From positions 248,001 to 312,000 of the forward strand of contig DATGJP010000020.1 in the NCBI GenBank assembly GCA_035295125.1: 64,000 bases of DNA. The letters are read 5' to 3'. Source of the stretch: JAICMB01 sp035295125. GTDB lineage: Bacteria > Acidobacteriota > Terriglobia > Bryobacterales > Bryobacteraceae. Below are positions 52,775 through 61,557 of the stretch, piece by piece. The notes beneath the pieces are model-generated. The model saw only the letters and a program-made list of their open reading frames with translations. It made no database searches and was not told the DNA's origin. The position numbers were made by a program, and so were the translations under genes. Position 1 is the first letter of the stretch; each line of letters begins with the position of its first letter.

Positions 52775-53535
52775 ATGAACTGCATCATCATCGACGATGA
52801 AACCGCCGCCCGATCCCGGCTCGCGCGGATGCTCGCCTCACACCCGTCCGTTCAAGTCATCGGCGAGGCGTCGGACGGATTACAAGCCCTGGAACGCATC
52901 GAGGCGCTTCACCCCGACCTGATTTTCCTCGATATCCAAATGCCGGGCCTGAACGGCTTTGAGGTGCTGCGCTCCATGCCCAAAGACGTGCCGTATCCGC
53001 TGGTAGTATTTGTCACCGGCTTCGACGCGCACGCGCTCGAGGCGTTCGAGGCGAATGCGCTGGCCTACCTGCTGAAACCTGTCGAAACGGAACGCCTCGC
53101 TGGTGTGATCGAACGCGCTGCGAAAATCTGCGAATACGAACGCCTGCGCGAGCAGGAGCGGGAGCGTACGGCGAAAATCGTGCAAGGCGACATCCAGCCG
53201 CTCAGCCAGATCGTCGCCCGCAAGCGGGATCGTTTTGTACTGCTCTCACCCGGCGAGGTCCTGTACTTCTCAGCCGAGGACGGCGTCATCAAAGCCAAAA
53301 CCGCAAGCGAGACGTACCTCGTAAACTACCAGCTTGCCGACCTCGAGACGGGACTTCCGAGCGCAACGTTTTCCGAGCCCGCCGCTCGGTACTGGTGAAC
53401 CTGGCACGCGTGAAGGAGATCTGTCCTTATTTCAAAAGCAGTTTTCTTTTGGTAATGGACGACACATCGCGCACCGAGATTCAGGTGAGCGAACGCCAGG
53501 CCAAAGTCCTTCGCCAGCGCATCCCGGGCTTGTAG
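52775..53535 (+). pseudogene. LytTR response regulator broken by a 1-nt frameshift
   Basis: The receiver domain is intact (FLDIQMPG with Asp53, VFVTGFDAHALEAFEANALAYLLKPVE), and the LytTR domain starts normally (VARKRDRFVLLSPGEVLYF). The frame ends early at 53398 after LPSATFSEPAARYW. The expected LytTR ending (ERNVFRARRSVLVNLARVKEI and then TEIQVSERQAKVLRQRIPGL) is encoded in another frame up to 53535. A one-base deletion near 53356-53360 explains this. No slippery heptamer is seen, so programmed frameshifting is unlikely. It is either a real pseudogene or a sequence error, and would leave its histidine kinase without a full partner. Confidence 0.85.
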
Positions 53536-53844
53536 TGCATTTGCGTCCCGCAACCCAAAGGCGGCGCAGGCTGTTTCGCCGGTGCGTATTTTGGGTGAGC
53601 TCTACCAGGAGCGCCCGGCCAGATTCGCAATCCGACAACTCCTAGGGAGAATGCTCTAGGTAAACAAACTTCTACGCGCATCGCGCAACGCCTACGTCTT
53701 ACTTTACGGAGCACAACTAACCCAGATCGGGCAGGGCAGCCCTCCAACCCCCAACCAACACTCCGGCTGCCCTCGCCCATCGGGGTTCCTACCCCTCAAT
53801 CTGAAAACGCCGCACCTCTCGTAGTATCCTTTGGAGGTCGCAAT
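53536..53844. other. 309-bp intergenic region with a nested palindrome
   Basis: No gene is seen. Directly after the frameshifted regulator lies a degraded repeat, core 53563-53587 (GGCGCAGG then TTTCGCC), enclosed by perfect 7-bp arms ACCCAAA (53553-53559) and TTTGGGT (53590-53596). This could end the transcript. The rest is featureless until GGAGG (53832-53836), a good ribosome binding site for the oxidoreductase at 53845. Confidence 0.5.
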
Positions 53845-55209
53845 ATGGGATCGCTGTACCCGCGGATTGGGAACCATGCCATCGTGATGGGCGGAAGCAT
53901 GGCCGGACTGCTCGCCTCGCGCGTGCTCTCGGATTTTTATGAAAAAGTCACTCTGATCGAACGCGATACGCTTCCAGTATCGGCATCCCAACGCCGTGGT
54001 GTGCCGCAAGGTCGTCATACGCACGGATTGCTCGCCAGCGGCGGCCGCGTGCTGGAAGATTTTTTCCCCGGCATTTCAAATGCTCTGCAGCAGGATGGGG
54101 CGGTGACCGGTGACATCTCGCGCGATTCCCGCTGGTTCTTCGAAGGTGCCTGCTTAAAACGCGTTGCTAGCGGACTGAACGGCCTGCTCATGACGCGACC
54201 CATGGTGGAAGCGGCGGTCCGTGAACGCGTTGTTAGGATTGCCAACGTGATGACGCGTGACAACACTGCCGTCCGCGCATTGGCAACAAACGGTGGAACC
54301 GTTGCAGGCGTTGTAATCGGCGATGAGACGCTGTCCGCCGACCTGGTTGTCGACGCCACCGGTCGCGGTTCGCACACACCGCACTGGCTCGAGACCATGG
54401 GCTTCCCGAAGCCGCCCGAAGAATCCGTCCAGGTTGCGCTCGGCTACACGACACGCTTCTTCCGGCGCGAGCGTCACCATCTGGGCGGCGACATAGCCGT
54501 GATAATTCCTCCAACGCCAACCGGCAAACGCGGTGGTGTCATGCTGGCGCAGGAAGGCGACCGCTGGACGGTGACCTTGATCGCGCACTTTGGAAATTAC
54601 GCCCCCGAAGACGTTGACGGGTTCGTGAAATTCGCCGGCACGCTGCCGGCTCCGTACATCCACGAGGTGGTCTCCCAAGCCGAACCACTCGGTGAGCCCG
54701 CCTCGTCGCGCTTCCCGGCCAGCATTCGGCGCCGCTACGAATCGCTCACGCGCTTCCCGGAAGGCTATCTCGTCATGGGCGATGCCATGTGCAGTTTCAA
54801 CCCGATCTACGGGCAGGGAATGTCGGTGTCCGCCCTGGAGGCAGTCGAACTTCGTAAGTGCCTGGCCCAGGGTTCCGCCAATCTCGCCAAACGATTCTTC
54901 GGCGCTGCCGCAAAAGTCGTCGACATTCCCTGGGGCATCGCGGCTGGGAACGACCTGCGCATGAAAGAGGCGGTCGGAAGGCGAACGGCTGCGGTCAAGT
55001 TTATCAACTGGTACATGTCGAAACTGCACAAAGCCGCGCATACCGACGAAGTGCCGGCCATGGCATTCCACAACGTGGGTAATCTGCTGGCTCCGCCCGA
55101 AAGCGTCATGCATCCCCGCGTGATGGCTCGCGTGCTGTTGCGGAATTTGGGATTTGTTCCGAGATCCGCCCCCTCGGTCGATTCTCGCGCCGTTTCAACC
55201 GCGGAGTGA
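53845..55209 (+). CDS. FAD-dependent monooxygenase / oxidoreductase
   Basis: Flavoprotein (454 aa). The N-terminal Rossmann GGSMAGLLASRVLSD and the acidic end of strand 2 in VTLIERD bind FAD. ADLVVDATGRGSHTPHWLETMG and, near residue 310, YLVMGDAMCSFNPIYGQGMSVSALEAVEL (second FAD motif, GD) are typical of class A flavoprotein monooxygenases and related epoxidases. The substrate is unknown, and no biosynthetic cluster surrounds it. A GGAGG 9 nt upstream decides the start. Confidence 0.88.
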   Translation: MGSLYPRIGNHAIVMGGSMAGLLASRVLSDFYEKVTLIERDTLPVSASQRRGVPQGRHTHGLLASGGRVLEDFFPGISNALQQDGAVTGDISRDSRWFFEGACLKRVASGLNGLLMTRPMVEAAVRERVVRIANVMTRDNTAVRALATNGGTVAGVVIGDETLSADLVVDATGRGSHTPHWLETMGFPKPPEESVQVALGYTTRFFRRERHHLGGDIAVIIPPTPTGKRGGVMLAQEGDRWTVTLIAHFGNYAPEDVDGFVKFAGTLPAPYIHEVVSQAEPLGEPASSRFPASIRRRYESLTRFPEGYLVMGDAMCSFNPIYGQGMSVSALEAVELRKCLAQGSANLAKRFFGAAAKVVDIPWGIAAGNDLRMKEAVGRRTAAVKFINWYMSKLHKAAHTDEVPAMAFHNVGNLLAPPESVMHPRVMARVLLRNLGFVPRSAPSVDSRAVSTAE

Positions 55210-55322
55210 ATTGTAACTGAGCCTTGAGCGTGAGCTAGCGGTGCCCTTCATGAGGCTTCCTTAGCTTCTCGCACACTCACTGAGCGGAAACGCGCTGCCC
55301 GTTATCGATATGCTGAGAGCAG

Positions 55323-58300
55323 GTGACAAACAGGCAACTCGCCGCACTCGCAAGCATTGCGTTTGCGGCCGGGGCGCTGGTCGGACAGCAGCGCGAGACT
55401 AAACCCTGGACCGGGAGGTTGCAGGACAGTCGCGGCGAGGGAATATCCGGTGCGGCCGTGCGGCTCGATTCCGGCTCGGAACGCGCTTCGGCTACAACCT
55501 CGCAAGACGGGCGGTTCACATTTCCGGCGCTCGCTTCGGGCTCCTATTCCATAGCAGTTGAAATTAACGGAAGAACGTTAAGCTGTGCTCAAAAAGCGCA
55601 GTTGCCCTCGGAGACCTCCGCGGTTCTCGAACTGTCCAATGGAGGTACGCTCCTTGCACTGCGTGACGAAGCGAAATCTCGCGAGGGCTCGGGGGGCGAA
55701 CAATTATCGAGTAAAGCCGTCTCGGAGCTGCCGCTCAATAAGCGCGATTTCAGCCAATTGTTGCTGCTCGCGGCAGGCACCATGACCGACACGAACGGCG
55801 CGTCCAATTTCACCCAACAGTTCGCCGTAAACGGACAGCGCGGCACCGCTGCAGTCTTCGCGATGGACGGCGCCGACAGCACCGACCCGGAGATGGGTGG
55901 ATCCACGTTCTCCAACTTCAATGTCGACGCCGTGGAGGAAATCCGGTCCAACTCGGGATGGATGCCTGCCGAAATCGGGCGCGGTTCGGCAGGGTTTACC
56001 GACATCATTACCCGATCCGGGACCAATGCGCTTCACGGCTCGGCATTCGAATTTCTGCGTAATGCCGCTCTCGATGCCCGCAATTTCTTCGACCGCCAAT
56101 CCGTGGCACAACCGCGTCGCATCCCGCCTTTTATACGGAATGAATTCGGAGTTACGAATGGCGGCCCGCTGTTCTTGCCGCACCTCTATGACGGCCGCAA
56201 CCGGACGTTTTACTTTGTCGAGTATCAAGGCTTCCGGCAGGTGCTGGGTGTCACCGAAGTCATTCCTGTCCCCACTGCCGCCGAACGCGCCGGCCGCGAC
56301 ACCACGGCCTTCCCCGGCGACACTCTCATTGTTCCCGTGGATCCAGCGATTGCGAAGCTGATCGCGCGCTACCCACTGCCCAATGACACGCAAGGTCCTT
56401 ACGGCGCGCGAACCTACGCGACGTCGTCCAAGGTCACGACTGTTTCCGACCAGTTTTCAGTGCGCATCGACCATCGCATCTCGGATAAGTCGCAATTGTT
56501 CGGCCGCTTCACTATGGCCAACGTCACAGGACCCACCACGAACCCAAGCCAGACCGCCATCGACCGCAATTTCGCGGTGGAGTTCATCGATCGCCAGCGT
56601 AATGCGGTCATCACGTTCACCCGAACACCGTCGCCGCATTTCACCTTCGAAACCTCGGCGAGTTTCACGCGCACCACACCGTCTTTTCCTGCGCTGGACC
56701 ATACCGATCCTGGACTTACATTCGGCGACGCCTTGTATGAGGCTTTCAACAACGCCGCCGGATCTGTGATCGCGTCATACGGCAACCTGTTTCAGGTTCG
56801 CGAGAACATGACGTGGAACCGCGGTAAGCATACCTTTAAGGCCGGCGGCGAAGTGCGCGCCAATCGTGACACTACTCTGTTCGGTATCGCTCCCAATGGG
56901 GCATACCAATTCGGCGGAGGGACTGCCTACTCGCCTATAGAGATTCTGTCGCTCAGCGGCGCTCATGACGTGCACCCCGGTGATCCGCTGCCGGACGCAT
57001 TGACCGGTCTGCTGACCGCCAGCGCCTTCACCTACACGTCGGCCGTGGCGCCGCCGATTTTCGCGCAGGGCGACCACATCGGCGACTCTGCCATCCATCG
57101 CGACGCCTACAATTTGTATTTCCAGGACAGTTGGAAAGTGACGCCCCGCCTGCTGCTGAATTACGGACTGCGGTATGAAATCGATTCGCCGATTCGAGAG
57201 CAGGCCGCTCGCACTTCCGGCCCCATATTTCAGCCGGGCGGATCGACCCTGCTCATCAACCCGCAGCCGCCCTACCGTCTCGACAAGAACGGATGGGGGC
57301 CGCGGCTTGGACTCGACTGGCGCATAAACGACAAGACCACGCTGCACGCCGGCGGAGCAATCACGACACTGCTGACAAATCTGTGGCAGGACAATTCACT
57401 GACCGGCAGCAATCCTTTTGTTGTTTATCCCCGGCTGACGGCCGCTCCCGGTCAGCCGATTCGCTTCGGGACATCGATTACGCCCGAGCAGTTGCCGGTC
57501 GAGTACACACCCGGTGGGTCGGCAATCTTCGCGTCTGGAGACTCGAAGCTCGTGCCCGGCAATACCGTGATGGACCTGCTCCGGTACGAACATGACTTGG
57601 CGGCGTTGTCGCCCGACCATCGCGTTGTCTCGTTGACCATCTCCGGCATCGCTCGGAATTTCCAGAATGGCTACATCGGTACCTGGACCATCGGGCTGGA
57701 GCACAAATTGCGCGGCATTACTTTCAACGCGGCCTACGTAGGCACCACGGGTGTGAAGCTTCCTGCCATGGATTTTCCCAACGGCTATGCGGGCGCAGAC
57801 CCGGCATTCGCTCCATACACCCAGTTCGATTCCAGCGGCCGGGTCACGGGCGGGTATGGGCCTGTGACGCTGGTAACCAATCGATCCCATTCCAGCTATC
57901 ACGCGCTCCAAACGTCTGCGTCCAAGAATCTGACCGCCTCGGGATTAGGATTTCAGGCGAGCTACACCTTCTCGAAATCGCTCGACGATGCCAGCGCCGT
58001 CGTGGGCGGGTTTATCAGCGGCGCGTCCGGCACCGTTTCGCAGACTGCGCCTGAGAATCCGTTTAATACCCGTCTGGACAAGGGACCCTCGGGGTTCGAT
58101 ATCCAGCATGCATTTGCCTTCACCCTGTTTCAGGACCTTCATGCGGACCGCGTTGCGTTTCTGCGCCCGCTCGGCAAGACCTTGACCGGCGGATGGCAAC
58201 TGCTCGGCATCGGCACCTTTCTCACGGGCTCGCCGTTTACGGTCTATTCCGGAATTCAGCAGACGGGAATTGGAGCAAACGGCACCGACCGGCCGGACCT

Positions 58301-58691
58301 CGTCCGCATGCCCGATCTGTCAACCAGTCGAACCGTGCGCGAGGACTATTTCGGATTAGGCGATGCGAACTCCTCGTTCTTCTACGTTCCGGTGAACGTA
58401 CCCGGAGGGACCGGTCCGAATAACGGAAGGCTCGGCACAGTGGGACGTAACACCTTCCGTGGACCCGATTTCAAGAACTTCGACATGGCGCTCATCAAAG
58501 ACACGCCGCTGGGAAAACATTCCGGCGGAGAACTGGCGACCCTGCAGTTTCGCGCGGAATTCTTCAATATCTTCAATATCGTGAATTTCGGGTTGCCTTC
58601 CAATATCGTCCTGGGCCCCGGATTCGGAGAAATCAGCCGGACCGCCGGCTCGTCGCGGCAGATCCAGTTTTCGCTGAAGCTGGTCTATTAA
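55323..58691 (+). CDS. TonB-dependent receptor with carboxypeptidase regulatory-like domain
   Basis: Large outer-membrane protein (1122 aa, GTG start). After a signal peptide (ALASIAFAAGALVG), residues about 28-100 form an immunoglobulin-like carboxypeptidase regulatory domain (RGEGISGAAVRLDSGSERASATTSQDGRFTFPALASGSYSI). A plug domain (KRDFSQLLLLAAGT and FAVNGQRGTAAVFAMDGADST) and the C-terminal barrel follow, ending FSLKLVY with a terminal aromatic residue, as expected for outer-membrane proteins. It belongs to the very large Oar-like family typical of acidobacteria. Uptake of a polysaccharide breakdown product is likely by family analogy; energy would come from TonB. Confidence 0.93.
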   Translation: MTNRQLAALASIAFAAGALVGQQRETKPWTGRLQDSRGEGISGAAVRLDSGSERASATTSQDGRFTFPALASGSYSIAVEINGRTLSCAQKAQLPSETSAVLELSNGGTLLALRDEAKSREGSGGEQLSSKAVSELPLNKRDFSQLLLLAAGTMTDTNGASNFTQQFAVNGQRGTAAVFAMDGADSTDPEMGGSTFSNFNVDAVEEIRSNSGWMPAEIGRGSAGFTDIITRSGTNALHGSAFEFLRNAALDARNFFDRQSVAQPRRIPPFIRNEFGVTNGGPLFLPHLYDGRNRTFYFVEYQGFRQVLGVTEVIPVPTAAERAGRDTTAFPGDTLIVPVDPAIAKLIARYPLPNDTQGPYGARTYATSSKVTTVSDQFSVRIDHRISDKSQLFGRFTMANVTGPTTNPSQTAIDRNFAVEFIDRQRNAVITFTRTPSPHFTFETSASFTRTTPSFPALDHTDPGLTFGDALYEAFNNAAGSVIASYGNLFQVRENMTWNRGKHTFKAGGEVRANRDTTLFGIAPNGAYQFGGGTAYSPIEILSLSGAHDVHPGDPLPDALTGLLTASAFTYTSAVAPPIFAQGDHIGDSAIHRDAYNLYFQDSWKVTPRLLLNYGLRYEIDSPIREQAARTSGPIFQPGGSTLLINPQPPYRLDKNGWGPRLGLDWRINDKTTLHAGGAITTLLTNLWQDNSLTGSNPFVVYPRLTAAPGQPIRFGTSITPEQLPVEYTPGGSAIFASGDSKLVPGNTVMDLLRYEHDLAALSPDHRVVSLTISGIARNFQNGYIGTWTIGLEHKLRGITFNAAYVGTTGVKLPAMDFPNGYAGADPAFAPYTQFDSSGRVTGGYGPVTLVTNRSHSSYHALQTSASKNLTASGLGFQASYTFSKSLDDASAVVGGFISGASGTVSQTAPENPFNTRLDKGPSGFDIQHAFAFTLFQDLHADRVAFLRPLGKTLTGGWQLLGIGTFLTGSPFTVYSGIQQTGIGANGTDRPDLVRMPDLSTSRTVREDYFGLGDANSSFFYVPVNVPGGTGPNNGRLGTVGRNTFRGPDFKNFDMALIKDTPLGKHSGGELATLQFRAEFFNIFNIVNFGLPSNIVLGPGFGEISRTAGSSRQIQFSLKLVY

Positions 58692-58991
58692 TCCAGAACT
58701 TTGTCGGAGAAGCGTCTACTGCAGCTATGCAGCTCGGTGGGGCAGGCGATTTCGCGTGCCCACTAAACTCTTCGAACACCTCTAACAAGTACAGCGCCTT
58801 ATCGCACTAATTGATGGTTACGCTGCGGATGTGCAGGCGCTAAGCCGTGCCAACACCGCCGCAATCAGATCAGTAACCCTTTGGTGGTGTGGCCCATCGC
58901 GGTGCTGATCACCTGCCAGCGCCTGATCGGCTCGATCGGGCTATCCACCTCGCCCCAGAGCTCCAGCACGCCGGAGCTGGGGAGAGGCCGT
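58692..58991. other. 300-bp intergenic region between convergent genes
   Basis: No gene is visible. A degraded copy of the dispersed palindrome lies at 58736-58763. A further imperfect hairpin, CCCCAGAGCTCC then CACGCC and GGAGCTGGGG, lies at about 58952-58981 next to the end of the minus-strand BlaR1-like gene. It sits between two convergent transcripts and is a candidate bidirectional terminator, though it lacks a T-run. Confidence 0.4.
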
Positions 58992-60680
58992 TCAGTTGTT
59001 GGAAGGCTTTTCCGCGCGGTCGATGACGAGATCCACGATCGATCCTTTCACCGATTCCAACTTCAGACCCAGTTGCTCTTGTAGCGCCGTGAAGACGGAA
59101 GGCCCCCGCGATTCCCCGTCCGGCGGATCATCGGCATGTCCGAACCCCTCAGGTTCCGGTGCGTATTCAAGTACGTAGTCGTATTTTCCGGTCAGACCCG
59201 TTCGATCCTCCACCGGACGCCGCAACATGTTCGAAAGCACGGTCGCTAGCATTTGCATAGTTCCGGCGCGTCCCGTGATTTGAGTCCGGTCTCTCATCGT
59301 GCCGGGCGGGATATCGTCTCGTTCGGCGGGCTTGAGTTTGGGTCCTTTCTTGACGAATATGAGCGCGTATATGTTGGCGTCCTTCGAAACCTCGTGAATC
59401 TTTAGTTGGAATCGCTCTTCGAGAAGCGTACGGAGTCGTTGTTGCATGCGGGCCCAGGCGCGTGTTCCCGGCGCCGGTTGCGCCTCGGCTGTATCACCCT
59501 GCTCCGGCTTCGCGACGATATCAAAGCCCGTTGATCCGATCCAACTCGGGCCTCCGCTGATCCGAGACTCTTCGACGCCGTAAGCCATGCTGATCAGACC
59601 TTTTAATGTCTCGCCGCCTAGCCGGATTCCCCCGCCAGGAAGGGTCTGGAGCATGTGCATGCCGCCTGTGCTCTTTGACAGCTTGATGGCGGCCACTTCA
59701 AACCGTTCCGGCAATTGGGCGCGGATGCCACCAACCCCGAGCACCCCGAAAATGGTAGGGATCGCGATGGCCGCGAAGCCCACGGACGCGATCAGAATCC
59801 GTTTCGCGAACGTCAGTGTCGGTAGCGCGCGACAGGTCATGATGTCCACGATGCGCTTCTTCAGATCCGCGCTGGTTAGGCCAGCCGCACAAGCCAGCCT
59901 CGATTCTACGTAGTGCTTGCAGACGTTCAAAATGCCTGCGGCGTATTCTTCAGGCTCGTTGCCGAGGCGCAAAACTTCTTCGTCACAGGCACGCTCCCGT
60001 TCCACCGTCAGACGCCGGCCGATCCACCAGGCCAGCGGGTGAAACCAGAACAAACCTTCGACCACCATATGAAATGCCGCGGTGAGATTGTCGCGGCGAC
60101 GAACATGACAGAATTCGTGGGCCAGGATCGCCCGAAACTGCGCGGGCGTGAGTCGATCCGCAATCCCCTCGGGCAGTAACAAAACCGGTCTGGCAATACC
60201 AAACACTCCGGGTTCGATACGTTTCGGAGACGATACGACGCGGATCGGCGCCTGGATGGTCAGCGGTGAACCACAGCAAGCCGCGATTCGCATCCGCCGC
60301 CACGCCATCCACCATCGTGTGAACACGAAGAGCGTTCCGCAGAACCAAATTGAAAGGAGGACCGCCGTTGTAGAGATTGAATCGTGTTCGGGCCTCACTG
60401 TCATGATCACCGGCGTCAGGGCTTCAAAAGGCTGGCTGGCGCGTCCGATCGCGGATGTCAGGTGAGGAACAACCGCCGTTGTGCGCAATTCGAATTGTCT
60501 GCCGATGCCGACCAGCAGCGAAAAAGGAATCAAAAACTTCAACGAGGCCACAAGCCAAAGCCAGTAACGGATTCGCGCGCCGTTTCGGGTCAAGGCTGCC
60601 GCCAACATCCAAACGACGGCGGCGAAGATCGTCGTCTGCCAGAGATGATTCGCCAGGGGCTGCCAGATCGCGGGGTTCAC
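58992..60680 (-). CDS. BlaR1-like M56 metalloprotease fused to TIGR03435 domain
   Basis: Membrane protease (562 aa). The N-terminal half has TM helices and the M56 active site HEFCH at residues 188-192 (ILAHEFCHVRRRDNLTAAF), followed by RERACDEEVLRLG, as in BlaR1/MecR1. The C-terminal half, from about residue 325, is a TIGR03435 domain (RFEVAAIKLSKSTGGMHML, GGETLKGLISMAYGVEESRISGGPSWIGSTGFDI and LTGKYDYVLEYAP), replacing the penicillin-binding sensor of classic BlaR1. It overlaps the BlaI-like gene upstream by 4 nt, so the pair should be a proteolytic signalling unit. Confidence 0.93.
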   Translation of the reverse strand: MNPAIWQPLANHLWQTTIFAAVVWMLAAALTRNGARIRYWLWLVASLKFLIPFSLLVGIGRQFELRTTAVVPHLTSAIGRASQPFEALTPVIMTVRPEHDSISTTAVLLSIWFCGTLFVFTRWWMAWRRMRIAACCGSPLTIQAPIRVVSSPKRIEPGVFGIARPVLLLPEGIADRLTPAQFRAILAHEFCHVRRRDNLTAAFHMVVEGLFWFHPLAWWIGRRLTVERERACDEEVLRLGNEPEEYAAGILNVCKHYVESRLACAAGLTSADLKKRIVDIMTCRALPTLTFAKRILIASVGFAAIAIPTIFGVLGVGGIRAQLPERFEVAAIKLSKSTGGMHMLQTLPGGGIRLGGETLKGLISMAYGVEESRISGGPSWIGSTGFDIVAKPEQGDTAEAQPAPGTRAWARMQQRLRTLLEERFQLKIHEVSKDANIYALIFVKKGPKLKPAERDDIPPGTMRDRTQITGRAGTMQMLATVLSNMLRRPVEDRTGLTGKYDYVLEYAPEPEGFGHADDPPDGESRGPSVFTALQEQLGLKLESVKGSIVDLVIDRAEKPSNN

Positions 60681-61063
60681 TTCGATTTGTCCTTTCTCGC
60701 AAGCTTCTTCAGCAGTTCTTCAGTTTCGTGAATGTCGTCGAGGGTAAGCTTTCCCGACTCCACGAGATGCGCCATCACTGGCTTCGTCTTGCCGCCGAAC
60801 AGGCTCAGCAAGTCGTCAATCAGCTTGCCGCTAGCCTCATCGCGCGAGACGACTGCCTCGAAGATAAACGCGTTGCCGATCTTCTTCGTCCGCCGCACGG
60901 CGCCTTTCGCTTCGAGCCGAAAGACGATTGTCTGCACCGTCTGGTATGCGGGCCGTTTCTTTTCGGGAAATGTCTCGAGGATCTCGCGAATGGGGAGTGG
61001 CCCCCGAGTCCACAGCGGTTCCATGACTTGAATTTCGAGCTTCGATAGTCTGGGTTGAGACAT
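60677..61063 (-). CDS. BlaI/MecI-family transcriptional repressor
   Basis: Winged-helix repressor (128 aa): QPRLSKLEIQVMEPLWTRGPLPIREILETF, YQTVQTIVFRLEAKGAVRRTKKIGNAFIFEAVVSRDE, and a dimerisation tail ending ELLKKLARKDKSK. In classic systems BlaR1 triggers its cleavage and de-repression. Paired with the downstream TIGR03435-containing BlaR1-like protease. A dyad at 61085-61109 is a possible operator for it. Confidence 0.94.
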   Translation of the reverse strand: MSQPRLSKLEIQVMEPLWTRGPLPIREILETFPEKKRPAYQTVQTIVFRLEAKGAVRRTKKIGNAFIFEAVVSRDEASGKLIDDLLSLFGGKTKPVMAHLVESGKLTLDDIHETEELLKKLARKDKSK

Positions 61064-61084
61064 CAGAGAAATACGTCTGTCTGC

Positions 61085-61109
61085 GATACTACTACATTAG
61101 TCTGTTATC
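61085..61109 (-). promoter_or_regulatory. Candidate BlaI-like operator
   Basis: About 20-45 nt upstream of the BlaI-like start lies a dyad: outer GATA (61085-61088)/TATC (61106-61109) and inner ACTA (61091-61094)/TAGT (61098-61101). The TACTACA half-site resembles known BlaI/MecI operator halves. Autoregulation is plausible. Confidence 0.45.
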
Positions 61110-61406
61110 GTCAAGACGAGTGGCTGAACAGACGAGGGGCCGCCGAGATATACGGGGGCCACGAAGCTGCTCCGGCAGTGTGGTGGTACGGTGCTGCGGA
61201 ACAGGGGTTGGGTACAGCGCCAGGTCCGTCACATTGCGTTCTGGAGCTGGAAGTACCAAATCCAAGTGCCTGAGTTTCAGGCGCTACTCGCGACCGGCAA
61301 CCGACAGGCCTATAGCTTCCGCAACTCGAAAAATCAGAGACTCCGTGTGAGTTCTTAGAAAGTCTTGGGATTAGGGTTAGCCCCGTTGTTGGCGGAGAGC
61401 CTTCAG

Positions 61407-61432
61407 TGGCGGTGAGGGTGGGATTCGAACCC
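61407..61432 (-). other. tRNA 3'-end fragment, putative attachment site
   Basis: On the minus strand this reads GGGTTCGAATCCCACC followed by CTCACCGCCA: the T-loop, acceptor 3' strand, discriminator G and CCA of a tRNA (serine-like). The 5' side does not continue as a tRNA: the T-stem partner is mismatched and no anticodon arm follows, so only the last 26 nt are present. Such fragments are the usual crossover sites of integrases. It marks a likely island edge. Confidence 0.6.
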
Positions 61433-61557
61433 TGAAGATTCGTTGAGAAATCGGAAGTTGTTGATTCTGCGAATGCGGAAAACGCATGAAACGCAGGGAT
61501 GACCAGTCCTATTACGAATTTATTGCGAATTTTCGCCGCGGCTCCGGCGCAATTCGG

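Larger units (their letters stand above)
61064..61557. other. 494-bp intergenic region with BlaI operator candidate and tRNA fragment
   Basis: No convincing gene. It contains the operator-like dyad at 61085-61109 and the tRNA 3'-end fragment at 61407-61432. Between them (about 61149-61350), one plus-strand frame encodes a 60-codon stretch (ATKLLRQCGGTVLRNRG, later IAFWSWKYQIQVPEFQALLA) that could be a decayed gene of unknown family, but it lacks a start and I cannot assign it. Confidence 0.4.

Noticed and set aside
53341..53400. Programmed ribosomal frameshift in the LytTR regulator
   Set aside because: No slippery heptamer or downstream pseudoknot is evident; a one-base deletion or sequence error is simpler.
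58952..58981. Rho-independent terminator between convergent genes
   Set aside because: The stem is imperfect and no T-run follows on either strand; kept only as a weak hairpin within the intergenic entry.
61407..61500. Complete tRNA gene
   Set aside because: Only the T-loop and acceptor 3' strand match; no D arm, anticodon arm or 5' acceptor strand can be drawn from the adjacent sequence.
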